The notes: generated by a model not told the origin, from the letters alone. A stretch of DNA of 64,000 nt from Legionella gratiana (GCF_001467695.1 NZ_LNYE01000020.1:616368-680367), one strand, 5' to 3'. Counted from the stretch's first letter, positions 35,890 through 45,745 are shown. Numbers and translations are program-made.

Positions 35890-37353
35890 ATGAAGGCGAA
35901 ACAAGAGCGAAGCGTATCAGGCGTTGCTAAGAAAATTACTATTTTAGATTTTGATCAGACAGTCAGTATTCAACACACTTTCGGTGAGCATTGTTTAGAC
36001 AATCATCAAAATCTATCAATGACTGATATTTATCAGCTTGGAAAAAATCATGCGATCCAGAATGTAAAAATGGGCATTGAAGCGGTGCTAAAGCATAATG
36101 ACAGTGATGAGTTAACTGCCATTGCGACCTATCATAACAATCCAACCTACATTGCTGGGTATGTTTCTCGGATTCTAGGTAAAGAACTTATTTTTCAGAA
36201 AACATTATACTCAACTCAGCCAACTACTGCCATTAACGTATATAAGGTCGCTGGCATAGAAAGACCCTTCTTAATTTCTTATCTTCCCGACTTAGGCCTT
36301 GCATTCCAAACAAAGGTGAACCAATTAGCAGGTAAAAATAACCAAATTAATTTTTTAACACAAGTACTGAATAACGAAGGTCAAATTGATATAAATAATT
36401 TTATCATTAACTTTTATGATGACACTCAGAAAAACTATACTAATGCGAAAGGATTGCCGAAGGTGAATTCTTTTTGGGTTCAAGGTAATACCAGCAAATT
36501 TTCACTCCAAGAGCAACATCTTTGTACGGAGCAGACTTTTGTAAATGTTGAGAACAACCAAACACTTCAAATACCTGCTGTTGTTAATCTCCCGATCCAG
36601 CCTGTTGCCATGGTTAATCCGAATACGCCGACCAGAAATCCTGCAGTTTACACCGTGCAACCGGTAGTACCTCTGAATAATAATCCTTATGGATATGTTA
36701 CTGGACGCGATGCACATCCACACTACTATGTGAGTCTTCCTCCAAATAACAACCCAAACCCCGTTGTTAGTTCGCCTGCTGTTGCTAATCCTGTTACCAT
36801 GGTTAATCCGAATCCGATGAATATGCCGACCAGAAATCCTGCAGCTTACGCCCCGCAGCCGCTAGTACCTCTGAATAATAATCCTTATGGATATGTTACT
36901 GGGCGCGATGCACGACCTGAGCAGTATGTGAGCGTAGCTCCAAATAACAACCCAAAACCTGCTGTTATTTCGCCTGTCATCACAATGAATGTAACCGCAA
37001 CACCAGGTGTTGATTTAAGTGGCGTTCGAGTGAATGAACGAAGACTGACTAGCGACAACGTTTCTTGCACAGAAATCTCTTGCTCTCAAGATCAAGCAAA
37101 TTTTATTATGATGGAATTGAAAAAGAAAGGCATCAGTGTTCTCCAGCAGCCCTATATGTATAATAATTTTTTTCGAATTAAAATTGCTAGCGATTTAAAA
37201 TCTACAGTATTCATTAATAATCTTATTCAGAATTATAGTTTAACCCTGAGTACTAATAGGGCTGTTAATGGGGGTGATTTTTTCAATGCAACTAATCGCA
37301 ACAATACCTCGCTAGAAGGAATTGTGAATCCATTAAATTTATATAAAAATTAA
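35890..37353 (+). CDS. HAD-like effector candidate with Asn/Pro tandem repeats
   Basis: A 487-residue protein. The N-terminal part has HAD-phosphatase-like motifs in order: DFDQT (about 19-23), a threonine in IATYHNNP (about 77-84) and FYDDTQKN (about 176-183). Residues about 240-360 contain two copies of a 60-65-residue asparagine/proline-rich repeat with the shared core VPLNNNPYGYVTGRDA and a preceding PTRNPA. A C-terminal domain of about 110 residues follows with ISCSQDQANFIMMELKKKG. There is no signal peptide. Repeat expansion and modular layout suggest a Dot/Icm effector, which is inference. The second motif lacks the usual serine, so catalysis is unproven. Confidence 0.75.
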   Translation: MKAKQERSVSGVAKKITILDFDQTVSIQHTFGEHCLDNHQNLSMTDIYQLGKNHAIQNVKMGIEAVLKHNDSDELTAIATYHNNPTYIAGYVSRILGKELIFQKTLYSTQPTTAINVYKVAGIERPFLISYLPDLGLAFQTKVNQLAGKNNQINFLTQVLNNEGQIDINNFIINFYDDTQKNYTNAKGLPKVNSFWVQGNTSKFSLQEQHLCTEQTFVNVENNQTLQIPAVVNLPIQPVAMVNPNTPTRNPAVYTVQPVVPLNNNPYGYVTGRDAHPHYYVSLPPNNNPNPVVSSPAVANPVTMVNPNPMNMPTRNPAAYAPQPLVPLNNNPYGYVTGRDARPEQYVSVAPNNNPKPAVISPVITMNVTATPGVDLSGVRVNERRLTSDNVSCTEISCSQDQANFIMMELKKKGISVLQQPYMYNNFFRIKIASDLKSTVFINNLIQNYSLTLSTNRAVNGGDFFNATNRNNTSLEGIVNPLNLYKN

Positions 37354-37362
37354 ATATCCCCT

Positions 37363-37391
37363 GTGCTTTCTTGCTTTGAGCAGGAAAGCAC
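37363..37391 (+). terminator. Strong 13-bp hairpin after the repeat protein gene
   Basis: GTGCTTTC and GAAAGCAC enclose a further T-G pair and TGCT/AGCA, giving 13 paired positions around a 3-nt loop, nine bases after the stop codon. No T tract follows, so it may protect the transcript end rather than terminate intrinsically. Confidence 0.5.
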
Positions 37392-37486
37392 TCCTCTGAT
37401 GATAGAAGATGATCCAAATATATTGGACAGAAGGAACCGTAATAGCGAGTACTCTTGTTGATTAAATAAATAGGGCCCCCTTTAAG

Positions 37487-38467
37487 TTAAGAATATCGCA
37501 TCTGCAATGCTTGTTGCTCTGAAGATAAAGATTCAGTGCCGGATGTTGCAAACAGGCCATCTCGCGAGTTTCCAATAGAAACTTGAGAAGGAATAAATGA
37601 AGGTAGGATGGTTTTAACCACACTATCATTAAAGATTCCAGAAGCTACTTTATTGCCTTTGTAATCGCGTACTTCTTTAATATCTTCATTGTTCACTGCG
37701 CTGACCAACTCAGAAGTTTTAAATACATAATATCCAGGACGCTCACTATAGCGGCCTATTGTGTGTTTAAACAGGCTCATAAGTTCGTCATAGGATTTGA
37801 TTTCATTCAATTTGGCTAATGCTTGGGCAACGGTTTGAGTTCCAAAAACTTCAGTTGGTTTAATTAATAGAGTATTTTCATCAGTTTGTTCTAATTTTGC
37901 AATCAAGTCAGCTCTTGCTACAGACGGTGATTCCCAGTAGGCTGAAAATGTATCATCTTTGGGGGCGTTTCTTGTGTGTGGGAACAAGAAGTTACCGATT
38001 TGATTCCAGAATGCAGCTGTAGGATTCATTTGCATTTGCGCGGTTTCCAATTCATCCATAGTTACTGTTTTACAAACTGCAGTAAACGTCACATAAGCAT
38101 ATTTTCCAGGCTTATAAGATAGAAAACTTTTATCATCTTGAACAGTAAGAGCATGTTGTTTTCCATTCAAATTGAGTTGATAACCAGTTTCTTGAGAATG
38201 GGTTATTTTTAACACACCAAAAGTTTCTTCTTCAATTTCTTCTGCAAGTTGTGTTAAGAAAGGATCATTTTTATTTTCGACAGTTCCACCATTAACGGTT
38301 AGTACAGAACCTCCACGAGGCCCAGCAAATACATAATTCTCTCCATTGATTTTAAAGACAATCTGTAAACCTGTTCCATCTGGAACAACACCTAACTCAG
38401 CTGCATTTTGATCATAATACGTTTGAGGTGTTACTCGAGGACTAAGTGTAATTACTTGTTCAGTCAT
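37487..38467 (-). CDS. Nudix-box-like protein, effector candidate
   Basis: A 326-residue soluble protein. Residues about 75-105 contain AGPRGGSVLTVNGGTVEN followed by LAEEIEEETFGVL, which resembles a Nudix box (G-x5-E-x7-REUxEExGU) with the usual Arg replaced by Glu and one extra residue. A real Nudix enzyme would hydrolyse a nucleoside diphosphate derivative, but the altered box makes activity uncertain. The rest is unfamiliar. The start at 38467 is preferred to the GTG at 38479, although no strong ribosome-binding site is seen. It lies between two HAD-like genes and probably belongs to the same set of host-directed proteins. Confidence 0.7.
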   Translation of the reverse strand: MTEQVITLSPRVTPQTYYDQNAAELGVVPDGTGLQIVFKINGENYVFAGPRGGSVLTVNGGTVENKNDPFLTQLAEEIEEETFGVLKITHSQETGYQLNLNGKQHALTVQDDKSFLSYKPGKYAYVTFTAVCKTVTMDELETAQMQMNPTAAFWNQIGNFLFPHTRNAPKDDTFSAYWESPSVARADLIAKLEQTDENTLLIKPTEVFGTQTVAQALAKLNEIKSYDELMSLFKHTIGRYSERPGYYVFKTSELVSAVNNEDIKEVRDYKGNKVASGIFNDSVVKTILPSFIPSQVSIGNSRDGLFATSGTESLSSEQQALQMRYS

Positions 38468-38631
38468 TATATTACCCACTGTAAAACTATTTGAAGTTAT
38501 TGTATTAGGAGAATATCCTGGGCAAAATTATATACAATCAAAATGAGAGAAATAACTGTTATTTTTTAACAGTTATGAGCCTAATTATTCCATGTATAAT
38601 CGCCCAGAAAGTCATTATTTGGATAATAATT

Positions 38632-39711
38632 ATGTATGAATGTGTTGATACGCTACAAAAAAATACTCATAGGGATTTAGTGGGATTACTCCAAACGGGA
38701 AAAGCAATAATAATCCTCGATAATGATGGAACTATTTTCAACTCACAACCCTCCGAGGCTTGGCGAATAAGAACAATTTTATCGACTCTTGGTGAAACGC
38801 AACTACCCACAATGGAAGCCCTTCTTGAAATTGGTTATGGTAAAAAAAACTGGGCAGATGGGCTAATTAACGCGTTAAAAGAGCAATTTCCACATCTTTC
38901 TGTTGACAACCTTGAAAAACTCAAAAGTAAATTGGAGCGTGGATCTGTAGATGAGGTCATTGTGCGCATGGGACAAAATATGCTCCCCATCCCTGGTGCA
39001 GAGCGTTTTTTACTAGAAATGAATAAAAAGGGGCATAAGCTTGCAATTTGCAGTGATAATTATTCAGATACTGTTGCTGAAGCAGTGAATCATCATATTA
39101 GAGGCGTGCATTGTCAGTTGCCAGATAATCGGGAACCTCATGAACATGCAGCTAAGAAAACAATGTGTCCGGGGGATTACCTCATTACCTTAAATGACAC
39201 TATGGGCGTTAATCTTAAGCGCAAATATAAGCCCGATCCCACCAAGTTATTAATTCAGCAATTTAAAGCATTAATGGAACTAAACGTAGTAAATGCAATG
39301 CAACTCGAGGAATTCATTGCTAAACCAGAATTTAGACGAGAATTAAAATCGAACGCAAATTATCGAAAAACGGTATATATAGGTGATGATATTAACGATT
39401 ATTTAGCTGCTGCAAATGCAAATTTTGATTATTTTATTGCATCGACAAAGAGTGGCAAATGTGATGAGGAACAGTTCTCCTCTAAAATTGATTCGAATAT
39501 GTTCGCGATTGAAACGATAATGGTTGATAACCTACAAATGCTTCATGAGTGGATCAATGTAGTACCCTGCAGAATCACTACAGAGATTATTACAAATACA
39601 AAAGTAACTCACTCAAGAGCGGGAGCAAATTCGAATGGTTTTTTTGATTCAAATTCTAACGTAAGCACTCAAGAAACCGTTCAAGCTTCTTTACCTACTC
39701 ATAGTTTTTAA
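38632..39711 (+). CDS. HAD-family hydrolase, effector candidate
   Basis: A 359-residue protein with all four HAD motifs: nucleophile Asp in IILDNDGT (near residue 28), serine in AICSDNYSD, lysine in KRKYKPDP and the acidic pair in YIGDDINDYLAA. It should be a phosphatase or phosphotransferase. A long insert between motifs two and three and a hydrophilic tail of about 90 residues exceed a plain HAD enzyme. Start 38632 is chosen at MYECVDTLQ; an upstream ATG at 38575 would add 19 hydrophobic residues and lacks a site. Its position beside a Nudix-like and another HAD-like protein suggests a functional cluster. Confidence 0.8.
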   Translation: MYECVDTLQKNTHRDLVGLLQTGKAIIILDNDGTIFNSQPSEAWRIRTILSTLGETQLPTMEALLEIGYGKKNWADGLINALKEQFPHLSVDNLEKLKSKLERGSVDEVIVRMGQNMLPIPGAERFLLEMNKKGHKLAICSDNYSDTVAEAVNHHIRGVHCQLPDNREPHEHAAKKTMCPGDYLITLNDTMGVNLKRKYKPDPTKLLIQQFKALMELNVVNAMQLEEFIAKPEFRRELKSNANYRKTVYIGDDINDYLAAANANFDYFIASTKSGKCDEEQFSSKIDSNMFAIETIMVDNLQMLHEWINVVPCRITTEIITNTKVTHSRAGANSNGFFDSNSNVSTQETVQASLPTHSF

Positions 39712-39818
39712 GAGAGGAAGTAACTGAACAGCGTCCTCAAATGTTGGGGATAAATAAGATTGTATTTATCCCGATCATTTCCAAAGATGTTCCTATTACG
39801 GATATTTATATTCCATTT

Positions 39819-41102
39819 TTATATTTTTGTTTCGGTTCCCCGTTTTTTAGGAAACGGAATAACACAGGCAATAACTAAGCCCAACAAGGAGACGATAATC
39901 AGTAAATACATCGTATGCTGCAGTACTATTTCTGAATATAGATTTTGTTTATTCACTAGATTAGTTTTATGAAAATAATAAATAAATTCTCCCATTACCC
40001 ATAAGATGAAGGCACCAAATAACTGGGCTATCATAGTATTAAAGCTGAAAGCGCTTGCTGTAATATCTTCGGGAATGGATAATTTGATTAGGATGGTACT
40101 TAAAGCAAATGCACCCGCAGTAAAACCTAATAATATGAAACAATTTATTAAAAAAAACTCGTTGAAATTAGAAACTGTTATCAGAGTTAACATCGCGGAA
40201 GCCAAAGCAGAAGAGAGAACCATCATTTCTTTTAGGCCAACTTTTTGAGCTAAAACAGCAATAATTGGAGCACCTATCGCATAACCAACAAAAGTAGCGG
40301 AAATAAAATAGGTGGTCTTTAAGTGATCCATATGATAGTGAAGTTTTAAAAAGGGTGTTGCCCAGAAACTTGCAAAAGCAATGATAGGAGTAAGAACACA
40401 TCCTCCATACAAGCCTGTTAACCAGTTACTCCATTTCTTTAAAAAAAATCTGCAGTCCTTAAAAAAAATTTTCATACTTTTATTATTGTTTTTATGCGTG
40501 CTATATTTCGTATCATGTAAATGGACAGAAATAAAAAACAGTAAGGCAATTACTAGGGCAAAAAAACCTGCATAAAGCAAGGAGGCACGCCAATTAAATG
40601 GGGCAGTGAATTTGAGAAGAATAAAACTACCGCAAATAGCACCAGTTAGGCCTATGGTGAGCGTTAAACCAGAGAGTAAGGGGAATAGATTGGCATGGAA
40701 ATATTTTTTAATAATTGTGTACGAAGAGATTAGTGTAAAAGTTGCATAGGCACCCATTAACAAGCGGGCTATGATTAATTCAACATCAGTTTTAGCCAGA
40801 TAGAATAAAAAACAGGATATCGCAGCTATTATCAATGAAAGAGGCAACATTCTTTTTACGCCATAACGATCAATTAAAACACCACTAAATGGTAAAGTAA
40901 GCACGTAGGATATGAAGAAAAGAGCGGCTAAATCGGTTAGATCAACAATAGTTAGGAAAAAATCATTGATTAAATAATGAGATAAAGTGCTTACTACTTG
41001 ACGTAAAAAATATTGATGAGAATAAGTCAAGCTTGCTAAAAACCACATTGACCAAATTAAGATAAATGTAAAGATATTAATTTTATGACCACTCTTTTTC
41101 AT
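39819..41102 (-). CDS. MFS transporter
   Basis: A 427-residue inner-membrane protein with twelve hydrophobic segments. The loop motif SGVLIDRYGVKRMLPLS (about 74-90) is the MFS signature between helices two and three. AAGGA lies upstream of the ATG. It is divergent from the FUSC-family gene, with 180 bp between. Substrate is unknown; a drug or metabolite exporter or a siderophore-type permease would all fit. Confidence 0.88.
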   Translation of the reverse strand: MKKSGHKINIFTFILIWSMWFLASLTYSHQYFLRQVVSTLSHYLINDFFLTIVDLTDLAALFFISYVLTLPFSGVLIDRYGVKRMLPLSLIIAAISCFLFYLAKTDVELIIARLLMGAYATFTLISSYTIIKKYFHANLFPLLSGLTLTIGLTGAICGSFILLKFTAPFNWRASLLYAGFFALVIALLFFISVHLHDTKYSTHKNNNKSMKIFFKDCRFFLKKWSNWLTGLYGGCVLTPIIAFASFWATPFLKLHYHMDHLKTTYFISATFVGYAIGAPIIAVLAQKVGLKEMMVLSSALASAMLTLITVSNFNEFFLINCFILLGFTAGAFALSTILIKLSIPEDITASAFSFNTMIAQLFGAFILWVMGEFIYYFHKTNLVNKQNLYSEIVLQHTMYLLIIVSLLGLVIACVIPFPKKRGTETKI

Positions 41103-41283
41103 GCTTATCCTTTTTAAATAAGCCTAAAATAGTGAAATTTTTCTATATTATCAATAAGCTTGATAAGATGAGTTTAGGAAATGTGATTCATGCCGGGCAA
41201 CCGATGAGTGTTCAAAAAATAGCATTTAGTATTTTTTGAGTATACTCTATAGCTAGACGATTAAAAAACCAACTGGAGTTGGA

Positions 41284-42306
41284 ATGATTTTATCTAGACG
41301 TAATAATTATATTGATTCCCTGAGAATCACTATTTCATTATTTCTTCCTATTGTTTTAGCCGCATCTTTAAATCAGCTCGATAAAGGTTTAATTATTGGA
41401 TTTAGTTCATTTTTAAATGGAATATGTGGGGTAGGGGAAAACAATTGGCAACGTTTTTATGCGACTTTAAGCGCTGGAATGCTTATTACTTGCACGACTG
41501 TTTTAGGGTCCTTATTTGCGCCAACATCATCTATAATCTTGGTTTTATTTGGCATTAGCCTCTTTATCGCAGGTCTTGTTGTTCATTTGAAAAATGAAGC
41601 AATCTCTATTGTAACTTATTTTGGGGCAGTAGGTTGGTTAATTGGTAGTAGCATGCATGCAGGAGGAATGAGCTCGCAAAGTTTATTTCTCCTATGGATA
41701 GCTGGAGTTATTTTATCGCTACTATTTCTGATTATTAGTTTTCCAATTCAGTCTCAAGAGATGATGCATCAAAAGAAATCCAAACATAAAATTGATTTGT
41801 GGCAATTTGATGGCATCATTTATGCATTTGAATTAGCGAGCTTAGGAATATTGTGTACGGCAATCGCTTTTCATATCAATCCTCAACATGGCATTTGGGC
41901 AACTGCCACAGCACTTGCTGTACTTCATCCTGAACATAACACAAGGTGGCTTCGTATTATTTATCGTATGATTGGAACATTAATTGGGGTTGCTTTAACA
42001 ATCATTTTTGTACATCTCTTACAACAATCAATTTATCTTTTGCTATTTGCTGCTTGTTGTTCATTGATAGCACTTATCATGCGAAAGCAACATTACGGAA
42101 TATTTATGGTATTCGTAACGCCAATGATTATTATTGTAGCTGGCATAAATTCCCCAGCTATAATTCCTCTTGCTGAAGAAAGAGCTCTTTATACGGGAAT
42201 GGGTATCGGATTTGCTGCCTTGTTTACTCTAGTGATGTCGCTACGATTTTGGCGAAAAAACTCCCACATTGATAATGAGGCATATATCAATATTGACTCA
42301 AATTAA
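41284..42306 (+). CDS. FUSC-family inner membrane protein
   Basis: A 340-residue protein with two clusters of hydrophobic helices around a short basic loop (about 160-170), matching the FUSC/aromatic acid exporter-like family. LAASLNQLDKGLIIGFSSFL opens the first half and NPQHGIWATATALAVLHPE marks the second, where such proteins have a conserved Trp-Ala-Pro-like turn. GGAGTTGGA precedes the ATG. It probably exports small organic compounds across the inner membrane. It is divergent from the MFS gene. Confidence 0.8.
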   Translation: MILSRRNNYIDSLRITISLFLPIVLAASLNQLDKGLIIGFSSFLNGICGVGENNWQRFYATLSAGMLITCTTVLGSLFAPTSSIILVLFGISLFIAGLVVHLKNEAISIVTYFGAVGWLIGSSMHAGGMSSQSLFLLWIAGVILSLLFLIISFPIQSQEMMHQKKSKHKIDLWQFDGIIYAFELASLGILCTAIAFHINPQHGIWATATALAVLHPEHNTRWLRIIYRMIGTLIGVALTIIFVHLLQQSIYLLLFAACCSLIALIMRKQHYGIFMVFVTPMIIIVAGINSPAIIPLAEERALYTGMGIGFAALFTLVMSLRFWRKNSHIDNEAYINIDSN

Positions 42307-42614
42307 ATAGCTTCTGTAATGAAAAAACTTGCAAGAAAAAAATCAAAGCAAACGATATACGGCTACTTTTTTCATATAAAAACTTGGAACTTGGAAGAAA
42401 AGAAGAAAACAGACTATCTTTATTTGAAAGCGATGTTATTTATAGAAACCAGTTTTATGGGGGGTTATTCCAAGGATGCTAATCCCCATTAGGTATAGGA
42501 AATAGGAAGTCCAAATTTTTGCAATGGAGCCGTTCAATGAGTATAGATCAGCTGCAATACGCAATCATTTATTAATTGAAAGGCCCCTGATAGCATCCAA
42601 ACAAGGAGGTTATG
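42307..42614. other. Gap before the G+C-rich gene
   Basis: No gene recognised. A 6-bp inverted repeat ATGGGG/CCCCAT (about 42458-42490) is the only structure of note. The last bases carry a perfect AAGGAGG ribosome-binding site (42603-42609). Confidence 0.4.
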
Positions 42615-44153
42615 ATGAATATTGATTTAGGAAACGCAGATGCAGCGGTTGGAATTTCTTTCAGTGTCATCACCGATTTTCTTCGCGAGCTAACTCGGCT
42701 TGGGCGGTTACCGAACCATCTGGAGTTTGACCGGGACATTGGCGGACAACCTTCTCATATTATTGTTCTGCTCGATCCCTTTGAGTTTGTAATGGTAACG
42801 CAGGGGCCTGATTCTCCCCGAAGTATTTTGCGTATTTTGGGAACGATCGAGATACGACCTGCTTCTGACCCAGACGCAACTCCCTTGGTAGTCCCTCTTG
42901 ATGCGGCAGCAAGATTAACCGTGATCTTGGTCGATGCTGAAGCAGTTGCGGAGATTGGCTTTCGTTATGATGGGGTTGATGGAACCCCTTCACCCGCAGA
43001 AATAGCAACTGATATTGACAATTTCATGAATAGCTCCGAGGTACAAGACATACTTACAAATACACGACTTGCGATTGCCGATAGCCTTGTTCGAGGTCTG
43101 AATGACACAAGATTCATCGACCCTAATACCAAGCCTGAAGATTCTGAATGGAATGTTGCGCTTACCTTAACACCAGCCGGAGCAGACAGCGCTGATGCTT
43201 TCGTCCTATCAGCCAGTCCACCGGCAACAGCTCCAGCATTAACAATCACAGAAAGTTTTGTTGCACCACGAACAGGGCTTGCTATTGCTTATAATAGGAA
43301 TTTCTTGGACATGGTTTTAGAGCGGGGTGCAGCGGCCAAAGTGGGGCAAGAAGTTGACGGTGCAGAGGTAACCTCCTTGTCAATGTCGATGGCTGATAAT
43401 GGAATTCAAATAACCGGGCATGTAATTCGGGAGATTGATACGCCTATTATTGATGTGGCTCCTGATGTTGATATCGACTTCAATGGCGTGGCTATTCCAC
43501 GGCTGATCCGAGGTACAACGGGGATGACGATGGATACATCTGGAATTGATGTTGATGTTGATGATAGTGATGAGATCTTTTATGGAGCGCTAAAATGGGT
43601 GCTATCTATTGGGGCATCGGCACTTCTCTTTACGGGAGTAGGGAGCTTAACTGCCCTAGGTATTTTTTTGTGGATAACACTTGTGCAGAAAGTTTGGAAC
43701 GGTGCTGTGGAACTTGACAATGCTCCGAATGTTCTCAGAGAAAGTTTGGGGACTGGTCTCGGCGCTCAACTAAGCGTACTTGCTGATTCTCTTGATGATT
43801 CAACTCCTGCTGGAGAGCTAACGGTTGATGGAACTCCTGATTCAGCTTTAGTGGTGAATGGCAATATGGTTCTATTTGCTCAGGTTATTAGTACCTCGAT
43901 AATGGCACGGATGCGTTCTGCTGAATACTCTCACCGATTACGACGTTTCGTCATTTTTGAACTTGATGACAGGCGAAGATTTCGTGCGCAGGAACTGGCT
44001 AGGTTGATGAAAGCAGGTAAGATTTTTGTGTCGGGTTTTCATCATGTCAACGGAAAATATGTACGTTCTGATCACGATAATTCGGCGGCCAACAATTTGC
44101 TCAAGATGTTTAAATCCAATGAGACGAGAGAGGTTGTTGTGAAAAATCGTTGA
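42615..44153 (+). CDS. Unknown two-part protein in a G+C-rich patch
   Basis: A 512-residue protein. Residues 1-330 are acidic, beta-rich and repetitive (MNIDLGNADAAVGISFSVITDFLREL and then VDIDFNGVAIPRLIRG), loosely recalling lipid-binding TULIP-type domains. Residues about 325-350 are hydrophobic, and the C-terminus has KAGKIFVSGFHHVNGKYV, which resembles a DUF3892-type end. The start at 42615 lies five bases after AAGGAGG; the ATG at 42612 would be too close. G+C is visibly higher than in most of the window, so recent acquisition is likely. I cannot assign a function; the lipid-binding idea is weak inference. Confidence 0.65.
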   Translation: MNIDLGNADAAVGISFSVITDFLRELTRLGRLPNHLEFDRDIGGQPSHIIVLLDPFEFVMVTQGPDSPRSILRILGTIEIRPASDPDATPLVVPLDAAARLTVILVDAEAVAEIGFRYDGVDGTPSPAEIATDIDNFMNSSEVQDILTNTRLAIADSLVRGLNDTRFIDPNTKPEDSEWNVALTLTPAGADSADAFVLSASPPATAPALTITESFVAPRTGLAIAYNRNFLDMVLERGAAAKVGQEVDGAEVTSLSMSMADNGIQITGHVIREIDTPIIDVAPDVDIDFNGVAIPRLIRGTTGMTMDTSGIDVDVDDSDEIFYGALKWVLSIGASALLFTGVGSLTALGIFLWITLVQKVWNGAVELDNAPNVLRESLGTGLGAQLSVLADSLDDSTPAGELTVDGTPDSALVVNGNMVLFAQVISTSIMARMRSAEYSHRLRRFVIFELDDRRRFRAQELARLMKAGKIFVSGFHHVNGKYVRSDHDNSAANNLLKMFKSNETREVVVKNR

Positions 44154-44226
44154 TGAGTTGTTAGCAGCTTTCAAAAATAGCCTACTTGAATGACAGTATG
44201 AGTGGAAGCAGAGTGAATTATCATAG

Positions 44227-45078
44227 TTATTCTACCAACCACTGCGCTTTGCGCCGCATCTTTTCACTGCGGGATAATCGTTTATGACCCGATTCGTCCT
44301 TCCAGTATTCCCGTTGTTGAACAAACGGTACTATCATTACCTGTTTTAAGTGATTATCCTTTTTCCGCGCATATCCAGGAACACCGATATCAATGCGTTC
44401 CTGGGAGACACCTAAACCTATAGTTTGGTGTAATCTGTCCCAAATCGAAAAAACAACAGAGTAGTTTGAATCCGTTTCTCTCCGAAAATTAGAGTGATGA
44501 ATTCCATGCATTCTTGGTGTGACGAAAATAAAGTTCAGCGCCTGCTCCAAACGCAAAGGTAAACGCATATTTGAATGATGGAAAAAAGTACTCATCTGAA
44601 ATAAGACTTCGTACATCAAAAAAGTACTCGTTGATACGCCGATGAACGCTACTTGAAGAGCTCGAAAAAACGTAGAAAGCGCCACTTCACCAGGGTGAAA
44701 TCGAAAACCAGTGGAAACATCAAGATCGGGATCGAGATGGTGTACATTATGAAAACGCCATAGGAACGGAATTTTGTGGTTGGCAATATGCCAATAATAG
44801 AAGCTAAGATCCAACAATAAAAACCCGACCAAAACTTCCCAAAGGCCTGTAACTTTAAACCACTGCATTAGTCCGAACGGCGTGTTGGCGGTCCAACCAA
44901 GGAAAAATCTTGTTGTCGGACGTATCAGAAAAAAGGCTACAGTAAAGGTCGTTAAGGAAACTGCAATATTAACAGTCAGGCGGGAAAGGGTGTCTCTTTT
45001 ACGTTTCCTGAGGGGAAACATTCTTTCCAGAAAAAATAAAATGAGTGTAAATACAGTCGCAATAAATATTCCAGTCAA
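44227..45078 (-). CDS. Sterol desaturase / fatty acid hydroxylase family protein
   Basis: A 283-residue membrane di-iron enzyme that would hydroxylate or desaturate a lipid. Histidine clusters are YYWHIANH, FHNVHH and the late RMHGIHHSNF, as in the sterol desaturase superfamily; about four hydrophobic segments precede or surround them. The reading frame begins at a TTG (45078) with AAGGA seven bases upstream, while the nearby ATG is out of frame, so TTG is the probable start. It is 21 bp after the small exported protein gene and on the same strand. G+C is raised, as in the neighbouring unknown gene. Substrate is unknown. Confidence 0.85.
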   Translation of the reverse strand: MTGIFIATVFTLILFFLERMFPLRKRKRDTLSRLTVNIAVSLTTFTVAFFLIRPTTRFFLGWTANTPFGLMQWFKVTGLWEVLVGFLLLDLSFYYWHIANHKIPFLWRFHNVHHLDPDLDVSTGFRFHPGEVALSTFFRALQVAFIGVSTSTFLMYEVLFQMSTFFHHSNMRLPLRLEQALNFIFVTPRMHGIHHSNFRRETDSNYSVVFSIWDRLHQTIGLGVSQERIDIGVPGYARKKDNHLKQVMIVPFVQQREYWKDESGHKRLSRSEKMRRKAQWLVE

Positions 45079-45099
45079 TGCATGATCCTTAAAGTCGCC

Positions 45100-45561
45100 C
45101 TACGGTTGTATTTTTTTCGGCGGTATGACAGGAATGCTGTCAAAATCACAGGTGCAATTACTGGTTGCTTCCGGAGGAAGTGGTACTTGTGTAAAATCAG
45201 CGGGAAAACAAACGGAGATATTCCACGCCGAATCACCAGGATTTATTGTCCCTGGCAAAGGCCAAAAACGTTTAGAAACATAGACTTTATCTTTATCGTT
45301 TTCCCAAAAAACGGGAGAAAATTGTGCACGAAACATTAAACTCTGGGCAACCGAACAGGAAAAAGTCTCACGTACCCAAGATTTTCCCGCAGGCACTGTA
45401 GGCGTTATTAAAACTTTTTCTGTTAACCCGTCTATTACTTGTACAGTAACGTTATATTTAGTCCAACAATTATCCTTGGCTAAGGTGTAGTAACAAGTAA
45501 AAGCCCACAATGAGCAAGAAGCAATAAAGCTTAGAATAAAAATAAAGAGTCGTGCTAACAT
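45100..45561 (-). CDS. Small exported cysteine-rich protein
   Basis: A 153-residue protein with a signal peptide (MLARLFIFILSFIASCSLWAF) and six cysteines in the mature part, as in TCYYTLAKDNC, FSCSV, SVCFP and NCTCDF, likely forming disulfides in the periplasm. It has a proline-rich tail (PVIPPKKIQP). I recall similar conserved hypothetical proteins in Legionella. It is the first gene of a pair with the sterol-desaturase-type gene, which could mean a shared role at the envelope. No function is known. Confidence 0.75.
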   Translation of the reverse strand: MLARLFIFILSFIASCSLWAFTCYYTLAKDNCWTKYNVTVQVIDGLTEKVLITPTVPAGKSWVRETFSCSVAQSLMFRAQFSPVFWENDKDKVYVSKRFWPLPGTINPGDSAWNISVCFPADFTQVPLPPEATSNCTCDFDSIPVIPPKKIQP

Positions 45562-45745
45562 GATGCAATCCTTTTATTATTAGGGTCTGTAACCATTTTT
45601 CCTGCTTCAAAATGACACTCTCATAGAATGAAATGCTACAACGAGTTTTCATTTTAAGTGTAGCATACTTATATTTTTCGCTGATTTAATCAAAATTCGA
45701 CACTCGTAGTAGATTCAACTACTGAATTTAGGTTTAAGAGGAACT

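Noticed and set aside
41140..41175. Hairpin TTATCA/TGATAA between the MFS and FUSC genes
   Set aside because: Short AT-rich 6-bp arms around HindIII-like sequence are likely by chance in this composition.
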